From: Bacteroidota bacterium
Lineage (GTDB): Bacteria; Bacteroidota; Bacteroidia; B-17B0; Aurantibacillaceae
DNA: 13,313 bases
Assembly (NCBI GenBank): GCA_005800865.1
Contig: SYEI01000010.1
Span: forward strand, 1-13,313
Direction: 5' to 3'
Shown here: in pieces, positions 1-5,907 of the stretch
How positions within the stretch are numbered: the stretch's first letter is position 1
How the letters are laid out: every line of letters begins with the position of its first letter
The notes under the pieces: model-generated
What the model was told of the DNA's origin: nothing
What the model saw: only the letters and a program-made list of their open reading frames with translations
The model's database searches: none
Translations under genes and position numbers: made by a program

Positions 1-1
1 G

Positions 2-64
2 TCGGTTGGTAATGTGGAGATTCCGCAAAGCGCCTTTATGGCGGTGTTGAAACTGAACGATTAA
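2..64 (+). CDS. C-terminal fragment of an unidentified protein (5' end outside window)
   Basis: An open frame enters from the left edge and ends at TAA (62-64). The 20 visible residues are SVGNVEIPQSAFMAVLKLND. The alternating hydrophobic pattern followed by a proline and 'AVLKL' resembles the last strand of a C-terminal beta-sandwich, as found at the end of many glycoside hydrolases, but 20 residues cannot assign a family. The frame is supported by the terminator that starts 21 nt after the stop. Function unknown. Confidence 0.6.
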   Translation, partial: SVGNVEIPQSAFMAVLKLND

Positions 65-85
65 AACTTCCTTATAATAAATTTA

Positions 86-118
86 AAACCCACGGATTAT
101 TATTCTGTGGGTTTTTTT
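86..118. terminator. Hairpin terminator shared by two convergent genes
   Basis: AAACCCAC (86-93) pairs perfectly with GTGGGTTT (107-114), and two more pairs are possible after one mismatch. A run of seven T follows (112-118), which suits termination of the plus-strand gene ending at 64. On the minus strand the stem is followed by TTTTAAATTT, so it can also serve the ligase gene, whose stop codon (100-102) lies in the loop. Confidence 0.8.
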
Positions 119-1683
119 GTTGAATGGATTTCCTTAAAACTTCCCAACCACAAAAACAAGGTTTGAAAGAAAATAAAAAAGGTAACCCCCGATTGGGTTT
201 CTAAAGTATCTTCAGTAAAAAAAGATAAGAGTGCAATTAAAAAAAACGGCCAGTATAAATAGTGCATGTCTTTTCGTAAAACAATGGCAGGGTATAATAA
301 GTAGAAAATAAAAAACAATAAGCCAACACAGCCAAAGGCCACGCCAATAGCTAAGTATTGATTGTGACAGCGTAACCTCCAAACAAGCTCTAATTGAGAG
401 TTTGTTTCAATGTACTTATTATTAAATGCATCTTGTATGTCGCCTGTACCAACACCAAAAACAGGATGATCGCCAATAATATAAATGGCTGTTTTCCAAA
501 ATTCCAAGCGCATAGATAAGGTGTGCCCAGATGGATTTTCTCCTCGTTTATATTTAATGTATTCCCAAACTAATTCTCGCCACTTAGTTGCTAAACCACT
601 ATTAAGGCTGTATTTATAATTAGAGCTGCCGTTTTCAATATTAAAAATATCTTGTTGAGATAAAGAAACAATCCCCACAGAATCTTTCGTTAGCCCTTTA
701 CTCGCCATGTATCGCAATAAAGTATACCTAAGACCGTTTCCTAATTTATCCGCTCCATTAAAACGAATAGTACTTTTTAAATCCCATTCTTTCTGAAGCT
801 CATAATCATTAATATTAATAGTGATGAGGTTGCCATTTTCTGCTAAACCAAATACGGTATCTTGCAAATAGTAACGACCGTTTTTTGTTTTTTCAAGCAA
901 GGTGTTGGCCTGATTACTTGAAATTTTATCATACATATCTAAACTCGACAATGCACTTTTTAATACAAAAGCAGAACCAAGACAAATACAAAACACTAAA
1001 GCCAATGATACTTTTTTTGGTAACCACTTCAAGCTAAATAAAACCAGTAGAAGTCCACCAACTAAAACTAAAGAGATAAAACCTGTTGCCATTTCGAGTT
1101 TATACATAAAAAACAGCAACCAAATAGTAGCGATGACACTAGAGATTTTTATCCAAATATGCTTTTCTTTAATACTATAATAAAGTAAACCAATAATTGC
1201 AAACGCAATAAAAAGCGAAAAGCGAATATGTGACATAAACACGGATGCTTTTCTAACATCAATAATTACTTTTTTTGTAAACCCAGCATACACTAAGTAG
1301 CAACAAATGGAGCTCACAAACACACTTAAAAAGAAAAAACCAAATAATAGTTTAAATTCTTTAATGGATAATGGTTTTGTAGAAAATAAAATGAGAGGTA
1401 AAACCAACAAGGGCATTTTGTTTCTTAAATCATCTAAGCCTCGTTGTATGTTTTCGGTATAGGTCATCCCAATAACATGAAGAAAAAACAGAGAGGCTAA
1501 AATCCAAAATATCTTATTGGATTTTAATTGTTGCCATTTCCATTTAAAATTCCCTTCCAATAACCAATTAGCAGCAAAAATAATTTGAGGAATACTGGTG
1601 GGCACGGTTCCAAATAACATTCCAGCAGCAAGACCAATGAGTCCGAATAAAAAAATATAGCGATGCCACGCTGCTGAAAGCAT
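100..1683 (-). CDS. O-antigen ligase / Wzy-type polymerase family membrane protein
   Basis: A 527-residue polytopic inner-membrane protein with about ten or more hydrophobic segments: a cluster over residues 8-245, a large soluble loop (about 245-390), and further segments over about 440-515. After the loop comes a pattern typical of the O-antigen ligase family: a basic residue before a helix (MRLEFW, R392), GDHPVFGVGTGD (404-415), and HNQYL (440-444) at the start of a membrane segment. Members join or polymerise lipid-linked glycans at the periplasmic face. Ligase (WaaL-like) and polymerase (Wzy-like) roles cannot be separated by eye, and no glycan gene is adjacent. The ATG at 1683 puts a hydrophobic helix right at the N-terminus. 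The gene lies 174 bp downstream of the halogenase-like gene on the same strand, with an inverted-repeat element between them. Confidence 0.8.
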   Translation of the reverse strand: MLSAAWHRYIFLFGLIGLAAGMLFGTVPTSIPQIIFAANWLLEGNFKWKWQQLKSNKIFWILASLFFLHVIGMTYTENIQRGLDDLRNKMPLLVLPLILFSTKPLSIKEFKLLFGFFFLSVFVSSICCYLVYAGFTKKVIIDVRKASVFMSHIRFSLFIAFAIIGLLYYSIKEKHIWIKISSVIATIWLLFFMYKLEMATGFISLVLVGGLLLVLFSLKWLPKKVSLALVFCICLGSAFVLKSALSSLDMYDKISSNQANTLLEKTKNGRYYLQDTVFGLAENGNLITININDYELQKEWDLKSTIRFNGADKLGNGLRYTLLRYMASKGLTKDSVGIVSLSQQDIFNIENGSSNYKYSLNSGLATKWRELVWEYIKYKRGENPSGHTLSMRLEFWKTAIYIIGDHPVFGVGTGDIQDAFNNKYIETNSQLELVWRLRCHNQYLAIGVAFGCVGLLFFIFYLLYPAIVLRKDMHYLYWPFFLIALLSFFTEDTLETQSGVTFFIFFQTLFLWLGSFKEIHSTKKPTE

Positions 1684-1745
1684 AAGGGATTGTTAGTTTT
1701 GTAGATAACGGCAAATATGCGTATTTATTGCATAAAAAGACATTT

Positions 1746-1850
1746 AAACCACATAGACACATAGAGTTTTGATTATCATACACAAAACATCATTATGTAG
1801 TAATCATAGTTAATTGAAGCGCCGCTTCAATTCTATGTGACTATGTGTTT
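1746..1850. repeat. 105-bp inverted-repeat element with internal palindrome (MITE- or REP-like)
   Basis: The left arm AACCACATAGACACATAGA (1747-1765) and the right arm TCTATGTGACTATGTGTTT (1832-1850) are inverted copies, 17 of 19 matching. The left arm is a tandem of CACATAGA (1750-1757 and 1758-1765). Next to the right arm is a perfect palindrome with 10-bp arms, AATTGAAGCG (1812-1821) and CGCTTCAATT (1823-1832), around a single C. No coding capacity is seen. It fills the gap between the 3' end of the halogenase-like gene and the 5' end of the ligase gene. There is no T-run after the palindrome on either strand, so it is not a standard terminator. Mobile origin is an inference. Confidence 0.6.
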
Positions 1851-1857
1851 CAAAATT

Positions 1858-3543
1858 TTACGCTAATACAGGATTAGGATAAAACCACATTTTCGCAACA
1901 TCCATTTTAATGGCTTCATCAACAGCAATACCATTAATGTGTTCAGCCGCATTGTAAGGAGTTTTTAATGTAATTTGGTAAGGATCAACCATTATATCTA
2001 AAGGCGTTTGATTAACTTGATGACTAATTAAACGGAATAGCTCAGCCGCTACTTTTTCTAAAACCACCATGTTTTCAGCCACTTTATTTACAATAGTATC
2101 TGCACCGTGCATTTCATCAATACCTCTTTGAAAACTCTTTAAATAGTTCAAATCTAATGGATCAATATAACGGTTTTCGAATATCGCTTTTTCATGAGGT
2201 AACCAATCAATAAACAAATCTTGTACAGCTTTATTTAATTTACCAAACTTACGACCTAAGCTTTTTTCAGAAACGAATAACTCTTTCAATACTTTTAAAT
2301 CGGTAAAACCATGATTAGTAAACAATAAGCATGGTACCGACCAATAAATGGCCCAATCCCAAAATATTTTAAACACCATGATTTGAGTGTTACCCATTAA
2401 TTGGTATTTATCTTGGTATATTGGTAACCAATCTTTAAACCATGATAAATGCGTTTGCTCATATATTTGAGTACGAACAGTAATATCTTCGCCTTTGTGA
2501 TCTCTTAAAATTAAATCACTTAACCAAGTGTTATTTAAAGAAATAAAATCACTACCAGGAGAATAAAAAGGATCTAAAAATAATCCTGCCTCGCCCGTTA
2601 CAGCCCATCTATCTGATGAATAAACACGTTTGCTATCATGCGCAAAATGCTTCAATATTCTAAAATCTAAAATATCTTCTTTGTTTGGACAAACAAACTT
2701 AGCGGCTTGTGGTTCGTGTTTATGAATCCAAGCTACTGCTTTTTCGTAAGTATTAATGGTTTCAAACGGATGAATATCTTCATCAGCAACAATACCGATA
2801 CTGGTATTTTTTGAGCCCAAAGGAATAATCCATAACCAATAGCCTTTATCAATTAAATGTACCGTACTTAAGTAGCGAAGTTTTGGTGCTAAAAAGTTTT
2901 TCCATTCTTTATTGTCGCTCCACTCATCAATATCTACTACTCCTTTTACTCTAAACCAGGCAGCGTTTACATTGTGAGGTGCTTCTTTTTGAAACCCTAA
3001 TTTCTTTTTTAATAAGCTAATTCGGCTTGTTGCATCTACCAGCCATTTTGTGCGAATGGTTTTATCTTGGCGTTCGTGAGCATAAGTAACGGTATGTAAA
3101 TCACCATTTTCTCCAAAGGCTACATCTTTAGCGCGAGCTGCTAATAAAAAATCGGTGCCTAATTCTTTGGTATATTTTTCTAAATAATTTTCAAAAGTTC
3201 CTCTATCTAATTGATGACTTGGAACTGGTAATTTTAAACGAGGGCCTAACTCTACACGATTAGATAATTCTGTTTTTTTCTCATCCGTAAAAAAGAAACG
3301 TAAACCATGTTTTGGTAATTCCAATTCTTCCAAATATTTTTTTAAACCTAAAACCTCTCTAAAATAATGTGTGGCTAATTCTACAGTAGATTCACCAACT
3401 TTGTGAGCTGCAATAGCTGCCGCTTTATCTCTACTTTCTAAAATTAAAATAGTAATGTTTGGATTTGCTTGTTTCAACTGTATAGAAAGCGTTAAGCCTG
3501 CTAAACCGCCACCAGCTAGAACAACGTCGTATTCTTTTTGCAT
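1858..3543 (-). CDS. Flavin-dependent halogenase-like FAD monooxygenase
   Basis: A 561-residue soluble flavoprotein. The N-terminal Rossmann motif GGGLAGL (11-17) would bind FAD, and ESR (36-38) ends the second strand. KVGEST (48-53) matches the conserved GES/GEA segment of flavin-dependent halogenases. WLWIIP (236-241) fits the WxWxIP halogenase signature, and GEAGLFLDPFYSPGSD (317-332) is the second FAD-contact region. K78, in LPKHGLRFF, sits where I would place the catalytic lysine of tryptophan halogenases (K79 in PrnA), by alignment from memory. Such enzymes chlorinate or brominate aromatic substrates using reduced flavin; substrate unknown. The roughly 200-residue C-terminal part is helix-rich and aromatic. 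Homologues occur in Bacteroidota aryl-polyene/flexirubin loci, but none of those partner genes is present. Start chosen at the ATG directly before the FAD strand; its leader is A-rich. Hydroxylase or epoxidase activity is an alternative. Confidence 0.75.
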   Translation of the reverse strand: MQKEYDVVLAGGGLAGLTLSIQLKQANPNITILILESRDKAAAIAAHKVGESTVELATHYFREVLGLKKYLEELELPKHGLRFFFTDEKKTELSNRVELGPRLKLPVPSHQLDRGTFENYLEKYTKELGTDFLLAARAKDVAFGENGDLHTVTYAHERQDKTIRTKWLVDATSRISLLKKKLGFQKEAPHNVNAAWFRVKGVVDIDEWSDNKEWKNFLAPKLRYLSTVHLIDKGYWLWIIPLGSKNTSIGIVADEDIHPFETINTYEKAVAWIHKHEPQAAKFVCPNKEDILDFRILKHFAHDSKRVYSSDRWAVTGEAGLFLDPFYSPGSDFISLNNTWLSDLILRDHKGEDITVRTQIYEQTHLSWFKDWLPIYQDKYQLMGNTQIMVFKIFWDWAIYWSVPCLLFTNHGFTDLKVLKELFVSEKSLGRKFGKLNKAVQDLFIDWLPHEKAIFENRYIDPLDLNYLKSFQRGIDEMHGADTIVNKVAENMVVLEKVAAELFRLISHQVNQTPLDIMVDPYQITLKTPYNAAEHINGIAVDEAIKMDVAKMWFYPNPVLA

Positions 3544-3573
3544 GATTTTTTGTTTGATGATGTGTAGAGTTGT

Positions 3574-3714
3574 TTAAAATTTATCTAATTTCTTTGTTGC
3601 CCATCTTTTTGATTTATACTTCGTTTGATTTTTTCGACAGAAGCATTCTATTATGTCTGCAAAATCAGCCTCGTCTAAATCAAAAACATGAATAACAAAT
3701 TTATGACATAAAAT
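3574..3714 (-). pseudogene. 46-codon open frame without a standard start codon (gene remnant or leader ORF)
   Basis: Between stops at 3715-3717 and 3574-3576 an open frame runs toward the halogenase-like gene, ending 30 bp before its ATG. It reads as a plausible protein tail: VIHVFDLDEADFADII followed by a very basic end, KYKSKRWATKKLDKF. There is no ATG, GTG or TTG in frame; its first codon is ATT. A -7-like box (3729-3736) would place a transcript start at its beginning. It could be the remnant of a gene that has lost its 5' end, an ATT-started leader peptide, or chance. I do not recognise a family. Confidence 0.25.
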
Positions 3715-3856
3715 TTAAACGACTCTTACAAAAATACAATTTTATTGCACCTTTTATGGTCTTTAAAATAAATAAAAATCATAAAAACACTTTGTTTAAT
3801 TATTAGTATTATTGTTGGGTAATTTTCTTCATAATCATTAAACAAAAACAAATTTT
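3715..3856. other. AT-rich divergent intergenic segment
   Basis: This stretch separates the minus-strand pair from the plus-strand GNAT gene. Apart from the minus-strand -7-like box at 3729-3736 I see no hairpin, long repeat or plausible gene. On the plus strand, TATTATTG (3807-3814) is a poor promoter match with wrong spacing to the TTTG at 3791-3794. A plus-strand stop (3839-3841) closes the GNAT frame. Confidence 0.5.
3729..3736 (-). promoter_or_regulatory. Possible -7 box for the halogenase-like gene
   Basis: On the minus strand this reads TATTTTTG, an exact match to the Bacteroidota -7 consensus TAnnTTTG. No TTG/TTTG box lies 19-21 nt upstream, so the call is weak. If used, the transcript would start near 3722 and carry a leader of about 180 nt that covers the 46-codon open frame. 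Confidence 0.3.
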
Positions 3857-4273
3857 ATTAAAGCTTTAACTATTGAATCCGCTTCGGAAAATGATTTTGA
3901 GTTAATTAAAAAACTCATTCAACAATTTGAATTGGATGATAGAGACTTGCAACCCCATCAGTTTTTAGTAGCAAAAGAAAACAGCGAGTTGTTGGGTTTT
4001 GGGAGAATTCGAATCCGTGAAAATTGTTTGGAACTTTGTTCCTTAGGTGTTACAGAGCCAAAAAGGTTACAGGGAATAGGAAAGCAATTGGTAAAGGAGT
4101 TGATTTTAAAATCAGAAACACCATTGTATTTGGTGTGTATTATTCCTGAATTTTTTACACCATTTGGTTTCCAGGTGGTTGCTGAATTTCCGGAAGCTAT
4201 GCAGGAAAAATTAAATTACTGTAGTTCAGAATTGATTGTTCCAGAAACTTATGTTGTCATGAAATATGTTTAA
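3857..4273 (+). CDS. GNAT-family N-acetyltransferase (ArgA/ArsN2-like), with no standard start codon
   Basis: A GNAT domain that would transfer acetyl from acetyl-CoA to an amino group. From an ATT at 3857 the protein would be 138 residues. The frame before the TTG at 3932 reads KALTIESASENDFELIKKLIQQFE, the expected beta-1 and alpha-1 of a GNAT fold, so a TTG start (113 residues) would remove the start of the domain. Then come FLVAKENSELLGFGRI (beta-2/3), LCSLGVTEPKRLQGIGKQL with the acetyl-CoA pyrophosphate loop Q-G-I-G, and LYLVCIIPEFFTPFGFQVV. The tail EKLNYCSSEL resembles N-acetylglutamate-synthase-like stand-alone proteins of Bacteroidota. No ATG, GTG or other TTG lies in frame between the upstream stop (3839-3841) and 3932. 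Either ATT starts translation or the start has been lost; no internal stop or frameshift is seen. The VOC gene follows after 22 bp. Substrate unknown. Confidence 0.65.
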   Translation: MKALTIESASENDFELIKKLIQQFELDDRDLQPHQFLVAKENSELLGFGRIRIRENCLELCSLGVTEPKRLQGIGKQLVKELILKSETPLYLVCIIPEFFTPFGFQVVAEFPEAMQEKLNYCSSELIVPETYVVMKYV

Positions 4274-4295
4274 TTTTACATTTTAATTACTTTAT

Positions 4296-5366
4296 ATGAG
4301 CTACATTATTTCTGGCATACAACAATTAGGCGTTGGTAACACCAATGTTCACGAAACGTTTAAATGGTACCGCAAAGCCTTTGGTACTGACATCAAAATA
4401 TTTGAAGAGGCTGCTATGGCGGAGTTGATGTTGCCTTATACGGCAAATATGCCGCATGCTCGTCACGCTATTTTAGCCATTAGTATGAATGGTGGTGGTG
4501 GATTTGAGATTTGGCAATACACTAGCAGACAAGCTCAAAACGCAGAGTTTCAAATTCAATTAGGAGATATTGGTATTTATGCAGGGAAAGTAAAATCTTA
4601 CAATATACAAGCATCATACACGCATTTAAAAAATTTTGGAGCTAAAATGTTAACGGACGTGACAACTGGTCCTGATGGAAGAAAGCATTTTTATATCCAT
4701 GACTTGTGGGGAAATGTATTTGAAATCATCGAAGAAAAAACATCTTGGTATCAACAAAAAGAGTTTACAACTGGTGGAATATTAGGTGCTGTTATTGGAG
4801 TGAAAGACATTGATAAATCTATTGGCCTATATAAAACAGTATTAGGTTTTGATAAAGTGGTGAGCGATACAACAGATACGTTTGCAGATTGGAAGGGCGT
4901 TGAGGGATCACAAAAGAAATTCAGAAGAGTAGTTTTAAGAAACAGTAAGCCTCGTGAAGGAAGCTTTGGCCCTTTATTAGGAGACAATGAGATAGAATTA
5001 GTTCAGGCGTTTGATTATACCCCACGCAAAATTTTCGAAAACCGTTTATGGGGCGATTGTGGCTTTATTCACTTGTGTTTTGATATTAAAAACATGAAGG
5101 CTTTGGAAGAGGCTTGCGTAAAAGCTGGCCAGCCTTTTACGGTAGATGGCGGCGCAGGCTTTGAAATGGGCGAAGCAGCTGGTCATTTTACCTATATTGA
5201 AGATGCGGATGGAACGTTGATTGAATTCGTTGAAACCAAAAAATTACCAGTCGTTAAAAAAATTGGGTGGTATTTAGATTTACGAAAACGCGACCCTAAA
5301 AAGGCTTTACCTAACTTTATATTAAAAGCCTTAAGGTTTAGTAGAGTAAAAGATAAATATGACTGA
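4296..5366 (+). CDS. Tandem-domain VOC (glyoxalase/dioxygenase superfamily) protein
   Basis: A 356-residue cytosolic protein made of two vicinal-oxygen-chelate domains. Domain 1 (about 5-148) ends in DLWGNVFEIIEE; domain 2 (about 160-313) has the typical start VIGVKDIDKSIGLYKTVLGF, then IELVQAF, GFIHLCFDI and DADGTLIEFVE. A basic 40-residue tail follows. By pattern, domain 2 keeps three possible metal ligands (E234, H259, E310) but lacks the usual first-strand histidine (GAVIGV). Domain 1 keeps E71 and E143 but has Q in the first position and no second histidine. The metal site may therefore be in domain 2 only, or be atypical. Size and layout recall 4-hydroxyphenylpyruvate dioxygenase, but its first histidine and C-terminal signature are missing. 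Reaction unknown. The gene lies 22 bp after the GNAT gene and closes with a terminator, so the two probably form a small operon. Confidence 0.8.
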   Translation: MSYIISGIQQLGVGNTNVHETFKWYRKAFGTDIKIFEEAAMAELMLPYTANMPHARHAILAISMNGGGGFEIWQYTSRQAQNAEFQIQLGDIGIYAGKVKSYNIQASYTHLKNFGAKMLTDVTTGPDGRKHFYIHDLWGNVFEIIEEKTSWYQQKEFTTGGILGAVIGVKDIDKSIGLYKTVLGFDKVVSDTTDTFADWKGVEGSQKKFRRVVLRNSKPREGSFGPLLGDNEIELVQAFDYTPRKIFENRLWGDCGFIHLCFDIKNMKALEEACVKAGQPFTVDGGAGFEMGEAAGHFTYIEDADGTLIEFVETKKLPVVKKIGWYLDLRKRDPKKALPNFILKALRFSRVKDKYD

Positions 5367-5395
5367 AAACCGTGATTTTTTATCACGGTTTTTTT
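5366..5395 (+). terminator. Strong intrinsic terminator after the VOC gene
   Basis: AAAACCGTGAT (5366-5376) and ATCACGGTTTT (5382-5392) form a perfect 11-bp stem with a 5-nt T loop, and a T run extends to 5395. The stem starts on the last base of the VOC stop codon. It separates the VOC transcript from the suf promoter just downstream. Confidence 0.92.
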
Positions 5396-5417
5396 ATTAA
5401 AACCAAACAGTAAAATA

Positions 5418-5449
5418 TTTGCACATATACCATAAAAGTGGTATTTTTG
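5418..5449 (+). promoter_or_regulatory. suf operon promoter, Bacteroidota type
   Basis: TTTG (5418-5421) and TATTTTTG (5442-5449) match the -33 TTTG and -7 TAnnTTTG boxes of the Bacteroidota housekeeping sigma factor, separated by 20 nt, within the usual 19-21. Transcription would start near 5455, leaving a leader of about 60 nt before sufA. This is the best promoter in the window. Confidence 0.75.
5427..5444. promoter_or_regulatory. 18-bp dyad overlapping the suf -7 box (candidate operator)
   Basis: ATACCA (5427-5432) and TGGTAT (5439-5444) form a perfect inverted repeat around TAAAAG. The right half-site covers the first three bases of the -7 box, so a dimeric protein bound here would be expected to block RNA polymerase. 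suf operons are commonly controlled by iron, oxidative stress or Fe-S status. No regulator gene lies in the window, and the binding protein is unknown. Confidence 0.4.
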
Positions 5450-5515
5450 TACACCGTTTAGAATTAATCTAATTAAGAATAAGCGCCAAGTAACTAACAA
5501 TTAATTACTTACAAA

Positions 5516-5842
5516 ATGATAACAGTGAGCAATGCGGCTAAAGAGCACGCTATCAATTTAATAAAAGACGAAAATAAACCAGCAGATACATTCATTCGTG
5601 TGGGTGTTGACGGTGGAGGTTGTTCTGGTTTAATGTACAATCTAGTTTTTGATAATGAGTTAAAAGAAGGTGACCAATTATTTGAAGACAATGGCGTAAA
5701 AGTAGTTGTTGATCGTAAAAGCTTTTTATACTTAGTGGGGACTGAATTAGATTATAGCGGAGGATTAAACGGCAAAGGTTTTATTTTTAAAAACCCTAAC
5801 GCTACGCGTTCTTGTGGTTGTGGAGAAAGTTTCTCTGTTTAA
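5516..5842 (+). CDS. sufA: A-type Fe-S cluster carrier, SufA/IscA/ErpA family
   Basis: A 108-residue cytosolic HesB/IscA-fold protein. It accepts Fe-S clusters from the SufBCD scaffold and passes them to target enzymes. The three invariant cysteines are present: C36 in GGGCSG, and C100 and C102 in the terminal CGCGESF. The length is normal for the family. Start: ATG at 5516 after an A-rich leader; the expected beta-strand start MITVSNAAKEHA follows at once. It is the first gene after the suf promoter and lies 65 bp before sufB. The symbol rests on operon position, since SufA, IscA and ErpA cannot be told apart safely from sequence alone. Confidence 0.9.
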   Translation: MITVSNAAKEHAINLIKDENKPADTFIRVGVDGGGCSGLMYNLVFDNELKEGDQLFEDNGVKVVVDRKSFLYLVGTELDYSGGLNGKGFIFKNPNATRSCGCGESFSV

Positions 5843-5850
5843 TGTTTAAT

Positions 5851-5892
5851 TGTTTATTGCTCAAAAGCAAGAAACATACAAACAAATAAACA
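5851..5892 (+). other. Possible nested hairpin between sufA and sufB
   Basis: TGTTTATT (5851-5858) can pair with AATAAACA (5885-5892), and inside it TTGCT (5857-5861) with AGCAA (5866-5870) around CAAA; the two stems share two bases. No T-run follows, so it is not a terminator. It could stabilise or punctuate the mRNA between sufA and the scaffold genes. The stems are AT-rich and weak. Confidence 0.25.
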
Positions 5893-5907
5893 TCAAACAA
5901 TAAAAAG

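Noticed and set aside
1747..1765. CACATAGA tandem as part of a CRISPR array or satellite
   Set aside because: Only two direct units plus one inverted arm; no regularly spaced spacers and no cas genes.
1812..1832. Palindrome as an intrinsic terminator of the halogenase-like gene
   Set aside because: The stem is perfect, but no T-run follows on either strand; it fits better as part of the repeat element.
3653..3691. Plus-strand 12-codon frame (MSAKSASSKSKT)
   Set aside because: Very short, low complexity, no leader or promoter, and opposite a better open frame.
3791..3814. TTTG plus TATTATTG as a promoter for the GNAT gene
   Set aside because: The gap is 12 nt instead of 19-21 and the -7 box has a mismatch in the TTTG core.
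4296..5366. Assignment as 4-hydroxyphenylpyruvate dioxygenase
   Set aside because: The size and two-domain layout fit, but the first iron-binding histidine and the C-terminal glycine/phenylalanine signature of that enzyme are missing.
5192..5500. Minus-strand open frame of 102 codons across the end of the VOC gene and the suf promoter
   Set aside because: It runs antisense to the VOC coding end, the perfect terminator and the suf promoter, and has no recognisable domain or signal; it is a shadow frame.
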